Of a DNA stretch of 13,432 bases, positions 6,077 through 13,261 are shown one piece after another. Every line of letters begins with the position of its first letter. Within the stretch, counting starts at the first letter, position 1. Under the pieces are notes generated by a model. The model had not been told where the DNA came from, ran no database searches, and was given only the letters and a program-made list of their open reading frames with translations. The stretch spans positions 1-13,432 of the forward strand of contig JAISDL010000070.1 in the NCBI GenBank assembly GCA_031264825.1, written 5' to 3'. The position numbers and the translations under genes were made by a program. This DNA comes from Accumulibacter sp. Its GTDB lineage: Bacteria; Pseudomonadota; Gammaproteobacteria; Burkholderiales; Rhodocyclaceae.

Positions 6077-6708
6077 GTCAAGGATTTCGATTCGTATTCG
6101 CACAAGTCGGCGATGCCGCAACGCGGACACTCCGGTTTGCGCGCCCTGCAGGTATAACGGCCCAGCAGGATCAGCCAATGGTGCGCGTCGTGCCGGAATT
6201 CGTCCGGCACACATTTTAACAGCTTGAGTTCGACTGCCAAGGGGGTTTTTCCCGGAGCGAGCTTCGTCCGGTTGGCGACGCGGAAAATATGCGTGTCGAC
6301 CGCGATCGTCGCTTCGCCGAACGCGACGTTCAGGACGACGTTGGCGGTTTTCCGACCGACGCCCGGAAGCGCTTCGAGCGATTCGCGGTCGTGCGGCACC
6401 TCGCCTCCGTGGCGCTCGACGAGCAGAGCGCACGTGGCGACGATGTTTTTGGCCTTCGCGTTGTAAAGGCCGATCCGGTTGATGTAGGGTACGAGTTTTT
6501 CGACACCGAGCGCGCGCATTTTTTCGGGCGTCGGCGCGGCGGCGAAGAGCGCGGGCGTCGCGAGGTTGACGCTCTTGTCGGTCGCCTGCGCCGAGAGGAT
6601 GACCGCGATGAGAAGCTCGAAAGGCGAGGCGTACCGAAGCTCGGATCGGGGCGACGGGTTCGCGGCCTTGAGGCGCCGGAATATTTCGGCGCGTTTGTCC
6701 GAATTCAC
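6073..6708 (-). CDS. nth: endonuclease III, Nth (DNA glycosylase/AP lyase)
   Basis: A 211-residue bifunctional glycosylase that removes oxidised pyrimidines and nicks abasic sites. The helix-hairpin-helix LPGVGRKTANVVLN contains the catalytic lysine K120; AVDTHIFRV contains the catalytic aspartate D138; the [4Fe-4S] loop has C187, C194, C197 and C203 (Cx6Cx2Cx5C). Length and the positions of all these residues equal those of the E. coli enzyme as I recall it. The start is GTG 6708, which overlaps the rnfE stop as GTGA; no ATG fits the family N-terminus. It follows rnfE exactly as nth follows rsxE in enterobacteria, so the nth-Rnf association is conserved here. Confidence 0.97.
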   Translation of the reverse strand: MNSDKRAEIFRRLKAANPSPRSELRYASPFELLIAVILSAQATDKSVNLATPALFAAAPTPEKMRALGVEKLVPYINRIGLYNAKAKNIVATCALLVERHGGEVPHDRESLEALPGVGRKTANVVLNVAFGEATIAVDTHIFRVANRTKLAPGKTPLAVELKLLKCVPDEFRHDAHHWLILLGRYTCRARKPECPRCGIADLCEYESKSLT

Positions 6709-7400
6709 CGCGACGCCTCCGATGTTTGAGGGCGCGCGGGTTCGGGCGCGCGCGCCTTTCTGGCGCCTCGACGCGCCAGAAAGGCGTTTTTTGTCGCGAT
6801 CATGCACGCGAGCAGAATGAAGGCGCCGGGCGGCAGGACGAAAAGAGTGATTCCCGGATAGCCGTCGGAAAAGACGCGAAGCCCCGAAAGCGAGGGGACG
6901 ATCGACTCGATCCCGGAAAAGAGCGTCCCGTTTCCCAGGAGTTCGCGCATCCCGCCGAGAACGACGAGCGTCCACAACATGCCGGTTCCCATCGACACGC
7001 CGTCGAAGAACGACTGGATCGGCGCGTTTTTCGCGGCGAAGGCCTCGATCCGCGCGAAGACGATGCAGTTGGTGATGATCAGCGGGATGAAGATGCCGAG
7101 CAGATTGTGTATCTCGGAAAGCCACGAGGCCATGCACTGGTCGACGATCGTGACGAGCGTCGCGGCGATCATGATGAAGATCGGCATACGGATTTCGTGG
7201 GGGATGAACTTTCGGAGGCAAGAGACGGTAAAGCCGGAAAGCCCCGTGACGAGGATCGTAGCGAGCGAAAGCATCGCGCCGTTGATGAGCGTCGTCGTGA
7301 CCGCGAGCAAGGGGCAGAGGCCGAGAGTCTGTACGAGGCTCGAATTCTGTTTCCAGACGCCGTTGGCGAAAATTTCGCGCAATTCCGCGCGCGTGATCAT
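6705..7400 (-). CDS. rnfE: Rnf complex integral membrane subunit E (RnfE/RsxE)
   Basis: A 231-residue, six-helix membrane protein of the ion-pumping ferredoxin:NAD oxidoreductase Rnf, pseudo-homologous to RnfA. VQTLGLCPLLAVT (C29) and LIITNCIVF (C112) are the two cysteine motifs that, with the equivalent pair in RnfA, hold an intramembrane [2Fe-2S] cluster. ATG 7400 overlaps the rnfG stop as ATGA and matches the family start; the longer frame upstream lies inside rnfG. After the last helix there is a basic, proline-rich tail (ARRGARKARAPEPARP and onward), partly encoded by a perfect inverted repeat (6753-6786). The stop overlaps the nth GTG. Confidence 0.96.
   Translation of the reverse strand: MITRAELREIFANGVWKQNSSLVQTLGLCPLLAVTTTLINGAMLSLATILVTGLSGFTVSCLRKFIPHEIRMPIFIMIAATLVTIVDQCMASWLSEIHNLLGIFIPLIITNCIVFARIEAFAAKNAPIQSFFDGVSMGTGMLWTLVVLGGMRELLGNGTLFSGIESIVPSLSGLRVFSDGYPGITLFVLPPGAFILLACMIATKNAFLARRGARKARAPEPARPQTSEASR
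6753..6792 (+). terminator. strong intrinsic terminator, antisense within rnfE 3' end
   Basis: On the plus strand CGCCTTTCTGGCGC (6753-6766), loop CTCGAC, GCGCCAGAAAGGCG (6773-6786) form a perfect 14-bp stem followed at once by TTTTTT (6787-6792). It has the full form of a Rho-independent terminator but lies inside the coding part of rnfE, oriented against it. On the minus strand the stem is preceded by A and has no T-run after it, so it should not stop the rnf transcript. It would stop plus-strand transcripts coming from the thi side. GGCGCGCG (6731-6738) can also pair with CGCGCGCC (6749-6756), competing with the base of the stem. Confidence 0.6.
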
Positions 7401-8119
7401 GAGGGGTCTCCTTGCCGCTGTCGATCGAAGGCCGCCGCGCCGTCTTTTTCGGAGGCGCCGTAGAGCGCGTCGCGGTGTTCCGAGACGAATTTCAGCGTGT
7501 CGCGCACGGCGCGGACGACCGCGCGTGGGCTCAATGTCGCGCCCGCGATGAAGTCGAAGCTCCCGCCGTCTTTTTTGACCTTCCATTCGGATTCGGGGCG
7601 CGCGCCGAACGAGAGCGCGTCGAACTGTTTGATCCACGGATTCTTCCGGTTCTTGTCCTTCTTCAGGTCGATGTAGTCGCCGAGTCCGGGCGTCTCGCGG
7701 TGCTCGGTGACGCGCACCCCGGTCACGACGCCGTCCGCGCGGACGCCGATCAAGAGGCCGATCGGCCCGGCGTAACCGCCGCGCGCGGTCGTTTCGACGA
7801 CGAGGACGGCGGGCGCGCCGTTTTTGCGCCCGCGGTAAAACGTCGCGGGCGCATCCAGGGACAAGGCGGGGTCGGGCGCGAGCGAGAGAACATCGGCGGA
7901 AATGTCGTTATCGTAAATTTCCGGTGGAAGAATCTCTTCGATCGCGCGCATTTTCTTCGCGCGAACCGACGCCTCCATGACGGGGCGCGTCAGCGTATAC
8001 GAGGTGGCGAGCAGCAGGGTCGAAACCGCCGTAAACACGGCGAGCGTCGCTGCGCTGCGGAACGCGACGCGGGCGGGAGTGTCGGGAGTGTCAGAGGGAT
8101 TGGTGTCGGCGGCGGTCAT
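7397..8119 (-). CDS. rnfG: Rnf complex FMN-binding subunit G (RnfG/RsxG)
   Basis: A 240-residue protein with one N-terminal membrane helix (about 21-42), the rest predicted outside the cytoplasmic membrane. It carries covalent FMN on the threonine of the flavinylation motif DFIAGATLSPRAV (T195). Other landmarks are GGYAGPIGLLIGVRADG (114-130) and TEHRETPGLGDYI (138-150), standard for RnfG/NqrC. It passes electrons between RnfD and the membrane cluster. ATG 8119 overlaps the rnfD stop as ATGA; a longer upstream frame lies inside rnfD. The stop overlaps rnfE as ATGA. Covalent FMN needs the ApbE transferase, which is not in this window. Confidence 0.95.
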   Translation of the reverse strand: MTAADTNPSDTPDTPARVAFRSAATLAVFTAVSTLLLATSYTLTRPVMEASVRAKKMRAIEEILPPEIYDNDISADVLSLAPDPALSLDAPATFYRGRKNGAPAVLVVETTARGGYAGPIGLLIGVRADGVVTGVRVTEHRETPGLGDYIDLKKDKNRKNPWIKQFDALSFGARPESEWKVKKDGGSFDFIAGATLSPRAVVRAVRDTLKFVSEHRDALYGASEKDGAAAFDRQRQGDPS

Positions 8120-9129
8120 TTCTTTTTCATGCCGAAGACGGGGGGGCGCGTCATGAGGTCGACGAGCGGCGCGCAAAGGTTGAGGATCAGGACCGAGAAG
8201 GCGACGCCGTCAGGGTATCCGCCGAAAACGCGGATCGTGTAGGCGAGTATCCCGGCGGCGAATCCGAAAATCAGCCGCCCCTTCGCGGACGCGCAGCCGG
8301 AAACCGGGTCGGTCACGATGAAGAAGGCGCCGAGCACGACGCCGCCCGAAAAAACGTGGAAAAGCGGCGGCGCGAAACGCCCCGGGTCGAAAAGCCAGCA
8401 CACCGCCGAAAGCGCGACGACGCCGGCGAGGAAGCCCGTCGGGGCGTGCCAGCGGATGACTTTGCAACGGAGGAGCCAGAGACCGCCGAGAAGATAGGCG
8501 GCCGCGACGCATTCCCAGGTACGAGATCCGATAAAGCCGTGGATTTTCGTGTCGGAGAGCGTTTCGGCGATCGGCGTTCCGGGAGCGAGGCGAAGCGCCG
8601 TTTTCAACACGTCGAGCGGCGTCGCGCTCGTCAGCGCGTCCAACTCCTTTGATACGCCGAGGACGGCGAGAATCTGGTCGATGAAGCGTGTTTCGAGTGT
8701 GAGCGACGGCCACTGCGACATCAGCGCGGGGAAGGAGACGATGCACGCGGCGAAGGCGACCATCGCCGGGTTGAAAGGATTCTGGCCGAGGCCGCCGTAG
8801 AGGTGTTTGGCGATCACGATCGCGACCAGCGCGCCGAACGCGGTCAACCACCAGGGGGCGATCGGCGGGAAGGTCAGCGCGATCAACCACGCCGTGACGA
8901 GCGCGCTGCCGTCGGTGACGAAGGGGCGGAGAGGTTTGCCGCGCAATTTGAGCATCGCGGCCTCTGCGGCGAGCGCCGTCGCCGAGGCGATCGCGATCTG
9001 GAGAAGGATCACCGGGCCGATCAGGCAGGCATAGACCGCGACCCCCGGCAGAAGGGCGAAGAGGACGCGCGCCATGACGCTCCGGACGCTTGCGTTCCGG
9101 CTCAGATAAGGGGGGGAAATGAAGTCCAT
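8116..9129 (-). CDS. rnfD: Rnf complex membrane subunit D (RnfD/RsxD)
   Basis: A 337-residue polytopic membrane protein (NqrB/RnfD family), with covalent FMN expected on the Thr of ALTSATPLD (T170). Landmarks are the N-terminal SPPYLSRNASV, RPFVTDGSALVTAWLIAL (69-86), KHLYGGLGQNPFNPAMV (108-124), VVLGAFFIVTDPVSG and RVFGGYPDGVAFSVL near the C-terminus. Together with RnfG it forms the flavin path that drives ion movement. ATG 9129 lies 10 nt after the rnfC stop and matches the family N-terminus. The ribosome site is not obvious, so reinitiation after rnfC is likely. Length is typical. Confidence 0.96.
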   Translation of the reverse strand: MDFISPPYLSRNASVRSVMARVLFALLPGVAVYACLIGPVILLQIAIASATALAAEAAMLKLRGKPLRPFVTDGSALVTAWLIALTFPPIAPWWLTAFGALVAIVIAKHLYGGLGQNPFNPAMVAFAACIVSFPALMSQWPSLTLETRFIDQILAVLGVSKELDALTSATPLDVLKTALRLAPGTPIAETLSDTKIHGFIGSRTWECVAAAYLLGGLWLLRCKVIRWHAPTGFLAGVVALSAVCWLFDPGRFAPPLFHVFSGGVVLGAFFIVTDPVSGCASAKGRLIFGFAAGILAYTIRVFGGYPDGVAFSVLILNLCAPLVDLMTRPPVFGMKKK

Positions 9130-9139
9130 CGCAGGGATT

Positions 9140-10765
9140 TTATCGCGTGGCGTCGCCCGGGTTCACGGCGGGGTCGGGTGTTTTTTCCGCCGCTTCCACG
9201 CTCGCGGGCGTTTCGGGATTTTTCGGCGGATGCGCTTCACGCTGTAAGCGGGCGCGCTCGACAGCGGCTTCGATCAGCGCTTTCTTTGCCGCGTCCGCGC
9301 CATCGCCTCCTCCCGCACCCGAAGTTTTCACGGCGGCGGCGGCGAGGCGTTCGGCTTTCTCGGCTTTCAGGCGTTCTTCGCGCGCCTTGCGTTGCTCGAT
9401 GCGCGCGCGCGTCGCGTCGGCCTTCGCCTTTTCTTTTCTGCGCGCGTCGATTTCACTTTTTGCGAAGCGGAAGTACTGGACGAGCGGAATCCGCGAAGGG
9501 CAGACGTAGGCGCAGCACCCGCATTCGATGCACTCGTCGATGGAAAGTTCGACCGCCTTGTCGAATTTTTGCGCGCGCGAAAAACGGTAAAGCTCGAAGG
9601 GCAAAAGCTCGTGCGGACACGCCTCGGCGCACGCGCCGCAGCGGATGCACGGCATTTCGGGCGGCGGCGGCGGAAAAAGCGACGATGAAGCGGCGATCAC
9701 GCAGTTGCAGGCTTTGACGACGGGCGCGGAAAGATCGGGAATCTCGAAGCCCATCATCGGGCCGCCCATCAAAAAACGTTCCGTATCGGGTTTGGGGCGA
9801 CCGAGCGCGACGAATTCCTCGAACGGCGTCCCGATCAGCGTTTCCCAATTACCCGCGCTTTCCACGTTGCCGGTCAGCGTGACGACCCTCGAGATCAGCG
9901 GTTCGCCGAGGGCGACAAAACGCCACGCGCTGTACGCGGTTCCGACGTTGAAGCACTGCACGCCCATTTCGGGCGAGCGCCGCGTCGACGGAATCTCCTT
10001 CCCGGTCAACACGCGGATCAACTGCTTCGCCGCGCCGGTCGGGTAGCGCGTCGGAACGACGACGACCTCAAAATCGAAGCCGAGCGCCTCGACGGCGCGC
10101 CGCATTGCGCGAGCGGCTTCGGGTTTGTTGTCCTCGATCCCGATCAGGACGCGCTTCGGTTCGAGCAGGTCGCGGAAAATCGAAGCACCCCGGACGACGT
10201 CTTCGGCGCGCTCGCGCATCAGAAGATCGTCGCAACTCATGAAAGGCTCGCACTCGGCGCCGTTGATGACGACTTCGTCGATCGCCGTCGATTTCGCCGC
10301 CGTGAGCTTGGCGTGCGTCGGGAAGACCGCGCCGCCCAAACCGACGATTCCCGCGTCGCGCAGCGCCTTGCGGACTTCGTCCGGGGATCGTGCCGTCACG
10401 TCGAGCGGCGCGCGCTCGACCCAGGTTTCGAGACCGTCGGGTTCGATCACGACCGAGAGCGTCGGCAGACCCGAAGCGTGCGCGGAGGGACGGTCTTCGA
10501 TCGCGACGACCTTGCCCGAAGTCGGCGCGTGGACCGCCGCCGAAATCCACCCGTCGGCGTTCCCGATCCGCTGCCCCTTGAGGAGCGTTTCGCCCACGCG
10601 CACGCAGGGAGTCGCACACGCGCCGACGCTTTGATGCAGGGGAAGGATCAGCCGGGAAGGCAGGGGGGCTTTCCCTATCGGTGTCAGCGATGATTCGGCC
10701 TTGTGCGTATCGGGTTCGACGCCGCCCTTGAATCTGAACAGTCTGCGAGAGAGTCCCGATGGCAT
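9140..10765 (-). CDS. rnfC: Rnf complex NADH/FMN and Fe-S subunit C (RnfC/RsxC)
   Basis: A 541-residue cytoplasmic subunit where NAD(H) reacts. Order: RnfC N-terminal barrel (FKGGVEP at 12-18), FMN/NADH-binding Rossmann-like part with GLGGAVFPTHAKL (142-154) and INGAECEP (167-174), SLBB region, then two [4Fe-4S] motifs CIRCGACAEACP (C373, C376, C379, C383) and CIECGCCAYVCP (C412, C415, C418, C422). A charged Ala/Lys/Arg/Glu-rich tail of about 110 residues follows (likely helical or coiled coil to about 478, then low complexity and Pro-rich), shorter than the repeat tail of enterobacterial RsxC. The start is ambiguous: ATG 10765 lies 10 nt after the rnfB stop and fits the family, while TTG 10783 would overlap rnfB. 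I prefer the ATG. Confidence 0.95.
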   Translation of the reverse strand: MPSGLSRRLFRFKGGVEPDTHKAESSLTPIGKAPLPSRLILPLHQSVGACATPCVRVGETLLKGQRIGNADGWISAAVHAPTSGKVVAIEDRPSAHASGLPTLSVVIEPDGLETWVERAPLDVTARSPDEVRKALRDAGIVGLGGAVFPTHAKLTAAKSTAIDEVVINGAECEPFMSCDDLLMRERAEDVVRGASIFRDLLEPKRVLIGIEDNKPEAARAMRRAVEALGFDFEVVVVPTRYPTGAAKQLIRVLTGKEIPSTRRSPEMGVQCFNVGTAYSAWRFVALGEPLISRVVTLTGNVESAGNWETLIGTPFEEFVALGRPKPDTERFLMGGPMMGFEIPDLSAPVVKACNCVIAASSSLFPPPPPEMPCIRCGACAEACPHELLPFELYRFSRAQKFDKAVELSIDECIECGCCAYVCPSRIPLVQYFRFAKSEIDARRKEKAKADATRARIEQRKAREERLKAEKAERLAAAAVKTSGAGGGDGADAAKKALIEAAVERARLQREAHPPKNPETPASVEAAEKTPDPAVNPGDATR

Positions 10766-10775
10766 TCTGCGGCTT

Positions 10776-11333
10776 TCAGGCAACGCGGCGGATTTGGAAG
10801 ACCGGAGACTTCCACTTCCAGTTGTCGAGCGTTTCGGGAATCGTTTTCATCCCGATGCACTCGACCGGACACGGCGCCGTGCACAGCGCGCAGCCCGTGC
10901 AGATCGACCCGACGACGGTGTGCAACTGCTTCGCCGCGCCGACGATCGCATCGACGGGACACGCCTGGATGCAGAGGGTGCATCCGATACAGCGGTTTTC
11001 GTCGATCACGGCGAACTGCGGCGGCTTTTCCGCGACGCCCGTTGTCGGAATTTCGCGTCCCAGAAGGTCGGCGAGCTTGCGCGCGCCCGCCTCGCCGCCG
11101 GGAGGGCAGAGGTTGATCGGCGCGCCGTCGGCGATCGCTTCGGCGTAGCCGCGGCAGCCGGGATAACCGCATTGCCCGCACTGCGTTTGCGGCAGGGCGC
11201 GCTCGATTTGGTCGATGATCGGATTTCCTTCGACGCGAAAACGTTCAGACGCCCATCCGAGCGCCGCGCCGAGAAAAGCCGCGCCGAGCGTCATCACGGC
11301 GACGGCGATAAATACGTTGTCGGTATTCTCCAT
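10776..11333 (-). CDS. rnfB: Rnf complex ferredoxin-type subunit B (RnfB/RsxB)
   Basis: A 185-residue protein that takes electrons from reduced ferredoxin into Rnf. One N-terminal membrane anchor (about 7-26) is followed by the four-Cys Fe-S module TQCGQCGYPGC plus LCPPGG (C52, C55, C60, C76), then two [4Fe-4S] ferredoxin motifs CIGCTLCIQACP (115-126) and CTGCALCTAPCP (145-156). Only two ferredoxin motifs are present, as in proteobacterial RsxB, not the larger multi-cluster RnfB of acetogens. ATG 11333 lies just downstream of GGGG and 8 nt after the rnfA stop; the longer frame upstream lies inside rnfA. Length is close to E. coli RsxB (192). Confidence 0.96.
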   Translation of the reverse strand: MENTDNVFIAVAVMTLGAAFLGAALGWASERFRVEGNPIIDQIERALPQTQCGQCGYPGCRGYAEAIADGAPINLCPPGGEAGARKLADLLGREIPTTGVAEKPPQFAVIDENRCIGCTLCIQACPVDAIVGAAKQLHTVVGSICTGCALCTAPCPVECIGMKTIPETLDNWKWKSPVFQIRRVA

Positions 11334-11341
11334 GCGACCCC

Positions 11342-11920
11342 CTAGCGGGCCAGCCCCGAAAAGCCCATGAACGCGAGGCTCATCAGGCCCGCGGTGACGA
11401 AGGCGATCGCCGTCCCGCGAAAAGGCGCCGGCACGTCGGCGGCGTCGACGCGCTCGCGGATTCCGGCGAGCAGGATCAGCGCGAGCGTGAAACCCGACGC
11501 GGAACCAAAGCCGAAAAGCAGGGATTCCATGAAGTTGTAACGCTCCCCGACGGCGAGCAGCGGAATGCCGAGAACCGCGCAATTTGTCGTGATCAGGGGA
11601 AGGTAGATGCCGAGCACCTGGTGCAGGACGGGACTCGTTTTCTTTACGACGATCTCGATGATCTGCACGATCGCCGCGATCGTGATGATGAAGGAAATCG
11701 TCCGCAGATACCCGAGGTCGAGCGGGACGAGCAAGTAGGTATCGATGACGTAGCACGCGCCGCTGCTCAAGGTCATTACGAAGGTCGTCGCCGCGCCCAT
11801 GCCGAAGGTCGTTTCGAGCTTCTTCGAAACGCCGAGAAAGGGGCAGAGACCGAGAATACGGACGAAAACGACGTTGTTGACGAGAACGGCGCCGACGACG
11901 AGGAAGAGAGTGTGCGACAT
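11342..11920 (-). CDS. rnfA: Rnf complex integral membrane subunit A (RnfA/RsxA)
   Basis: A 192-residue, six-helix membrane protein, first gene of the operon. VNNVVFVRILGLCPFLGVSKK (C26) and LPLITTNCAVLGIPLL (C114) are the cluster-binding motifs shared with RnfE; the two proteins sit inverted in the membrane and hold a [2Fe-2S] between them. Length equals the family norm (E. coli 193). ATG 11920 begins exactly where homologues begin. No Shine-Dalgarno sequence precedes it, and a good promoter lies so close upstream that the transcript should start within a few bases of the ATG. The upstream PLP-enzyme gene ends 90 nt away on the same strand. Confidence 0.97.
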   Translation of the reverse strand: MSHTLFLVVGAVLVNNVVFVRILGLCPFLGVSKKLETTFGMGAATTFVMTLSSGACYVIDTYLLVPLDLGYLRTISFIITIAAIVQIIEIVVKKTSPVLHQVLGIYLPLITTNCAVLGIPLLAVGERYNFMESLLFGFGSASGFTLALILLAGIRERVDAADVPAPFRGTAIAFVTAGLMSLAFMGFSGLAR

Positions 11921-11929
11921 GGGACGAGA

Positions 11930-11958
11930 ATTATCACCCGAACCCGGGCGGCAATCAA
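11930..11958 (-). promoter_or_regulatory. sigma70-type promoter of the rnf-nth-pyr operon
   Basis: On the minus strand TTGATT (11958-11953), a 17-bp spacer, then GATAAT (11935-11930) match four of six and five of six consensus positions. Only 9 nt separate the -10 box from the rnfA ATG, so transcription should start 2-4 nt before, or at, the ATG. No ribosome site exists in that gap, which agrees with a leaderless mRNA. Confidence 0.55.
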
Positions 11959-11983
11959 CTTTTACGCCGCACTTTTGCAGTAT

Positions 11984-12010
11984 GCGCCCGCGCGGGGAAT
12001 GTGCGGGCGC
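11984..12010 (-). terminator. hairpin after the PLP-enzyme gene, weak terminator candidate
   Basis: GCGCCCGC (11984-11991) and GCGGGCGC (12003-12010) form a perfect 8-bp stem with an 11-nt loop starting at the base after the stop codon of the minus-strand gene. No T-run follows on the minus strand, so it may be a weak or Rho-assisted stop or only an mRNA 3' structure. It separates this gene from the rnfA promoter. Confidence 0.35.
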
Positions 12011-13147
12011 TCATCGCGCCGCGATCGCGCGGTCGAGGTCGGCGAGGAGGTCCGCGAGGGGTTCGATTCCGACCGAAAATCGCAGGAGGTCGGCGGGGCA
12101 GAGCGTCCCCGGCCCCTCGATGCTCGCGCGGTGCTCGACGAAGCTCTCGACCGACCCGAGCGACGTTGCGCGCTTGAAAACCTTCAAACGCGCGGCGACG
12201 TCGCGCGCCTTCGCCTCGCCGCCCGCGAAGCGCGCCGAGAGCATCCCGCCGAAACCGCCCTTCATCTGCCGCGCGGCGACGAGGTGGCCGGAGTGCGTCG
12301 GAAGCCCCGGATACAGGACGTGCGAGACTTCGGGGCGGGCGGACAAGGCCTCGGCGATCCGGAGCGCGTTGTCGGACGCGGCGCGCACACGAAGGAAGAG
12401 CGTCCGAAGCCCGCGCAGCAGTAACCACGCTTCGAAAGGGCCGAGGACGGCGCCCGCGTGCGTCCGGGCAAAGCGAATGCGCTGCCAGAATTCGCCGTCG
12501 CACTTTGCGATCAGCGCGCCCGCGACGACATCGGAATGACCGTTCAGATACTTCGTCGCCGAATGCAGGACGAAATCGGCGCCGAGAGAAAGCGGTTGCG
12601 AAAGCACCGGAGAGGCGACCGTCGAATCGACGAGAACGAGCGCGCCGTGACGGTGCGCGAGCGAACACGCGGCGTCGATGTCGGTCACTTCCCACGTGGG
12701 ATTCGCCGGCGTTTCGATCCAGAGGAGTTTCGTCGGTTTTTCTTCGAGGAGCGATGCGATCGCGTCGAGGTCGGAATTCGGGTACGAGGCGACTTCGAGC
12801 TTGAAATCGTCGGCGAAGCGATGGATCCAGTTGCGCATTCCCCAGTACATCGCGCGGGGGACGACGAGACGGTCTTCCGCGCGGAGCGCCTGCAAAACGG
12901 CGCTGCCCGCCGCCATCCCCGAAGCGAAGACCTGCGCGTCGCAGCCGCCTTCGAGGCGGGAGAGGAGGCTTTCCAGCGTTTCGTAAGCGGGCGACGAAAT
13001 CCGGGAATACATATGCTTTCCGGGGTAGCCGCCGTTTTCGGCGCGCTCGAAGGTGCTCGCCGGATGAAGCGGCGGCGCGAGGTCGCGCGTCGCCTGCGTA
13101 ATCTCGCCGCTGTGGACGACCCAGGTTTCAGGGGATGCTTTTTCCAT
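12011..13147 (-). CDS. trans-sulfuration family PLP enzyme (cystathionine gamma-synthase/lyase-like)
   Basis: A 378-residue fold-type I PLP enzyme of the Cys/Met metabolism family. The PLP lysine is K199 in HSATKYLNGHSDVVAGA; D174 in VLVDST contacts the pyridine ring; Y47 and R49 (MYSR) should contact the cofactor phosphate of the partner subunit; ETPANPT and LGSVESFVEH are family signatures; R356 in LLRFSVGIE would bind the substrate carboxylate. Two canonical motifs are altered: YSRxxNPT reads YSRISSPA, and the usual YGGT loop reads YWGM (Y101 kept). So the exact reaction (cystathionine synthase, lyase, sulfhydrylase or another gamma-elimination) cannot be assigned. ATG 13147 gives the family length; ATG 13198 would add 17 unrelated residues. 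Both have weak ribosome sites. A possible -10 box, TACAAT (13202-13197 on the minus strand), has no clear -35 because heptamer repeats occupy that position. Confidence 0.85.
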   Translation of the reverse strand: MEKASPETWVVHSGEITQATRDLAPPLHPASTFERAENGGYPGKHMYSRISSPAYETLESLLSRLEGGCDAQVFASGMAAGSAVLQALRAEDRLVVPRAMYWGMRNWIHRFADDFKLEVASYPNSDLDAIASLLEEKPTKLLWIETPANPTWEVTDIDAACSLAHRHGALVLVDSTVASPVLSQPLSLGADFVLHSATKYLNGHSDVVAGALIAKCDGEFWQRIRFARTHAGAVLGPFEAWLLLRGLRTLFLRVRAASDNALRIAEALSARPEVSHVLYPGLPTHSGHLVAARQMKGGFGGMLSARFAGGEAKARDVAARLKVFKRATSLGSVESFVEHRASIEGPGTLCPADLLRFSVGIEPLADLLADLDRAIAAR

Positions 13148-13206
13148 GATTTTTCTTTCGCGCGTTCGATCGTCGGTTCCCGGTTTCCCAGTGAGCATTG
13201 TAACTG

Positions 13207-13255
13207 AGGACAGGGATCAGGGATCAGGGATCAGATGTCAGGAATCAGGGATCAG
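13207..13255 (+). repeat. heptamer tandem array, 7 units
   Basis: Seven 7-mers in register: aggacag, ggatcag, ggatcag, ggatcag, atgtcag, gaatcag, ggatcag. It shares the RGRNCAG consensus with the two arrays at the thiE/pyrD junction and starts with the same ctg-aggacag boundary as the left one. It lies upstream of the PLP-enzyme gene, where a promoter would be expected, and next to the suspected insertion sequence. Confidence 0.9.
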
Positions 13256-13261
13256 ATGAGC

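Noticed and set aside
4895..6157. 420-codon plus-strand frame opposite the FIST gene
   Set aside because: Low-complexity, charged and Arg-rich with no recognisable domain, and mirror to a clear FIST protein; typical antisense shadow.
7817..7845. Inverted repeat GCGGGCGC/GCGCCCGC with a T-containing loop in rnfG
   Set aside because: The T-run is in the loop, not after the stem, and the arms are simple GC codons; not a terminator.
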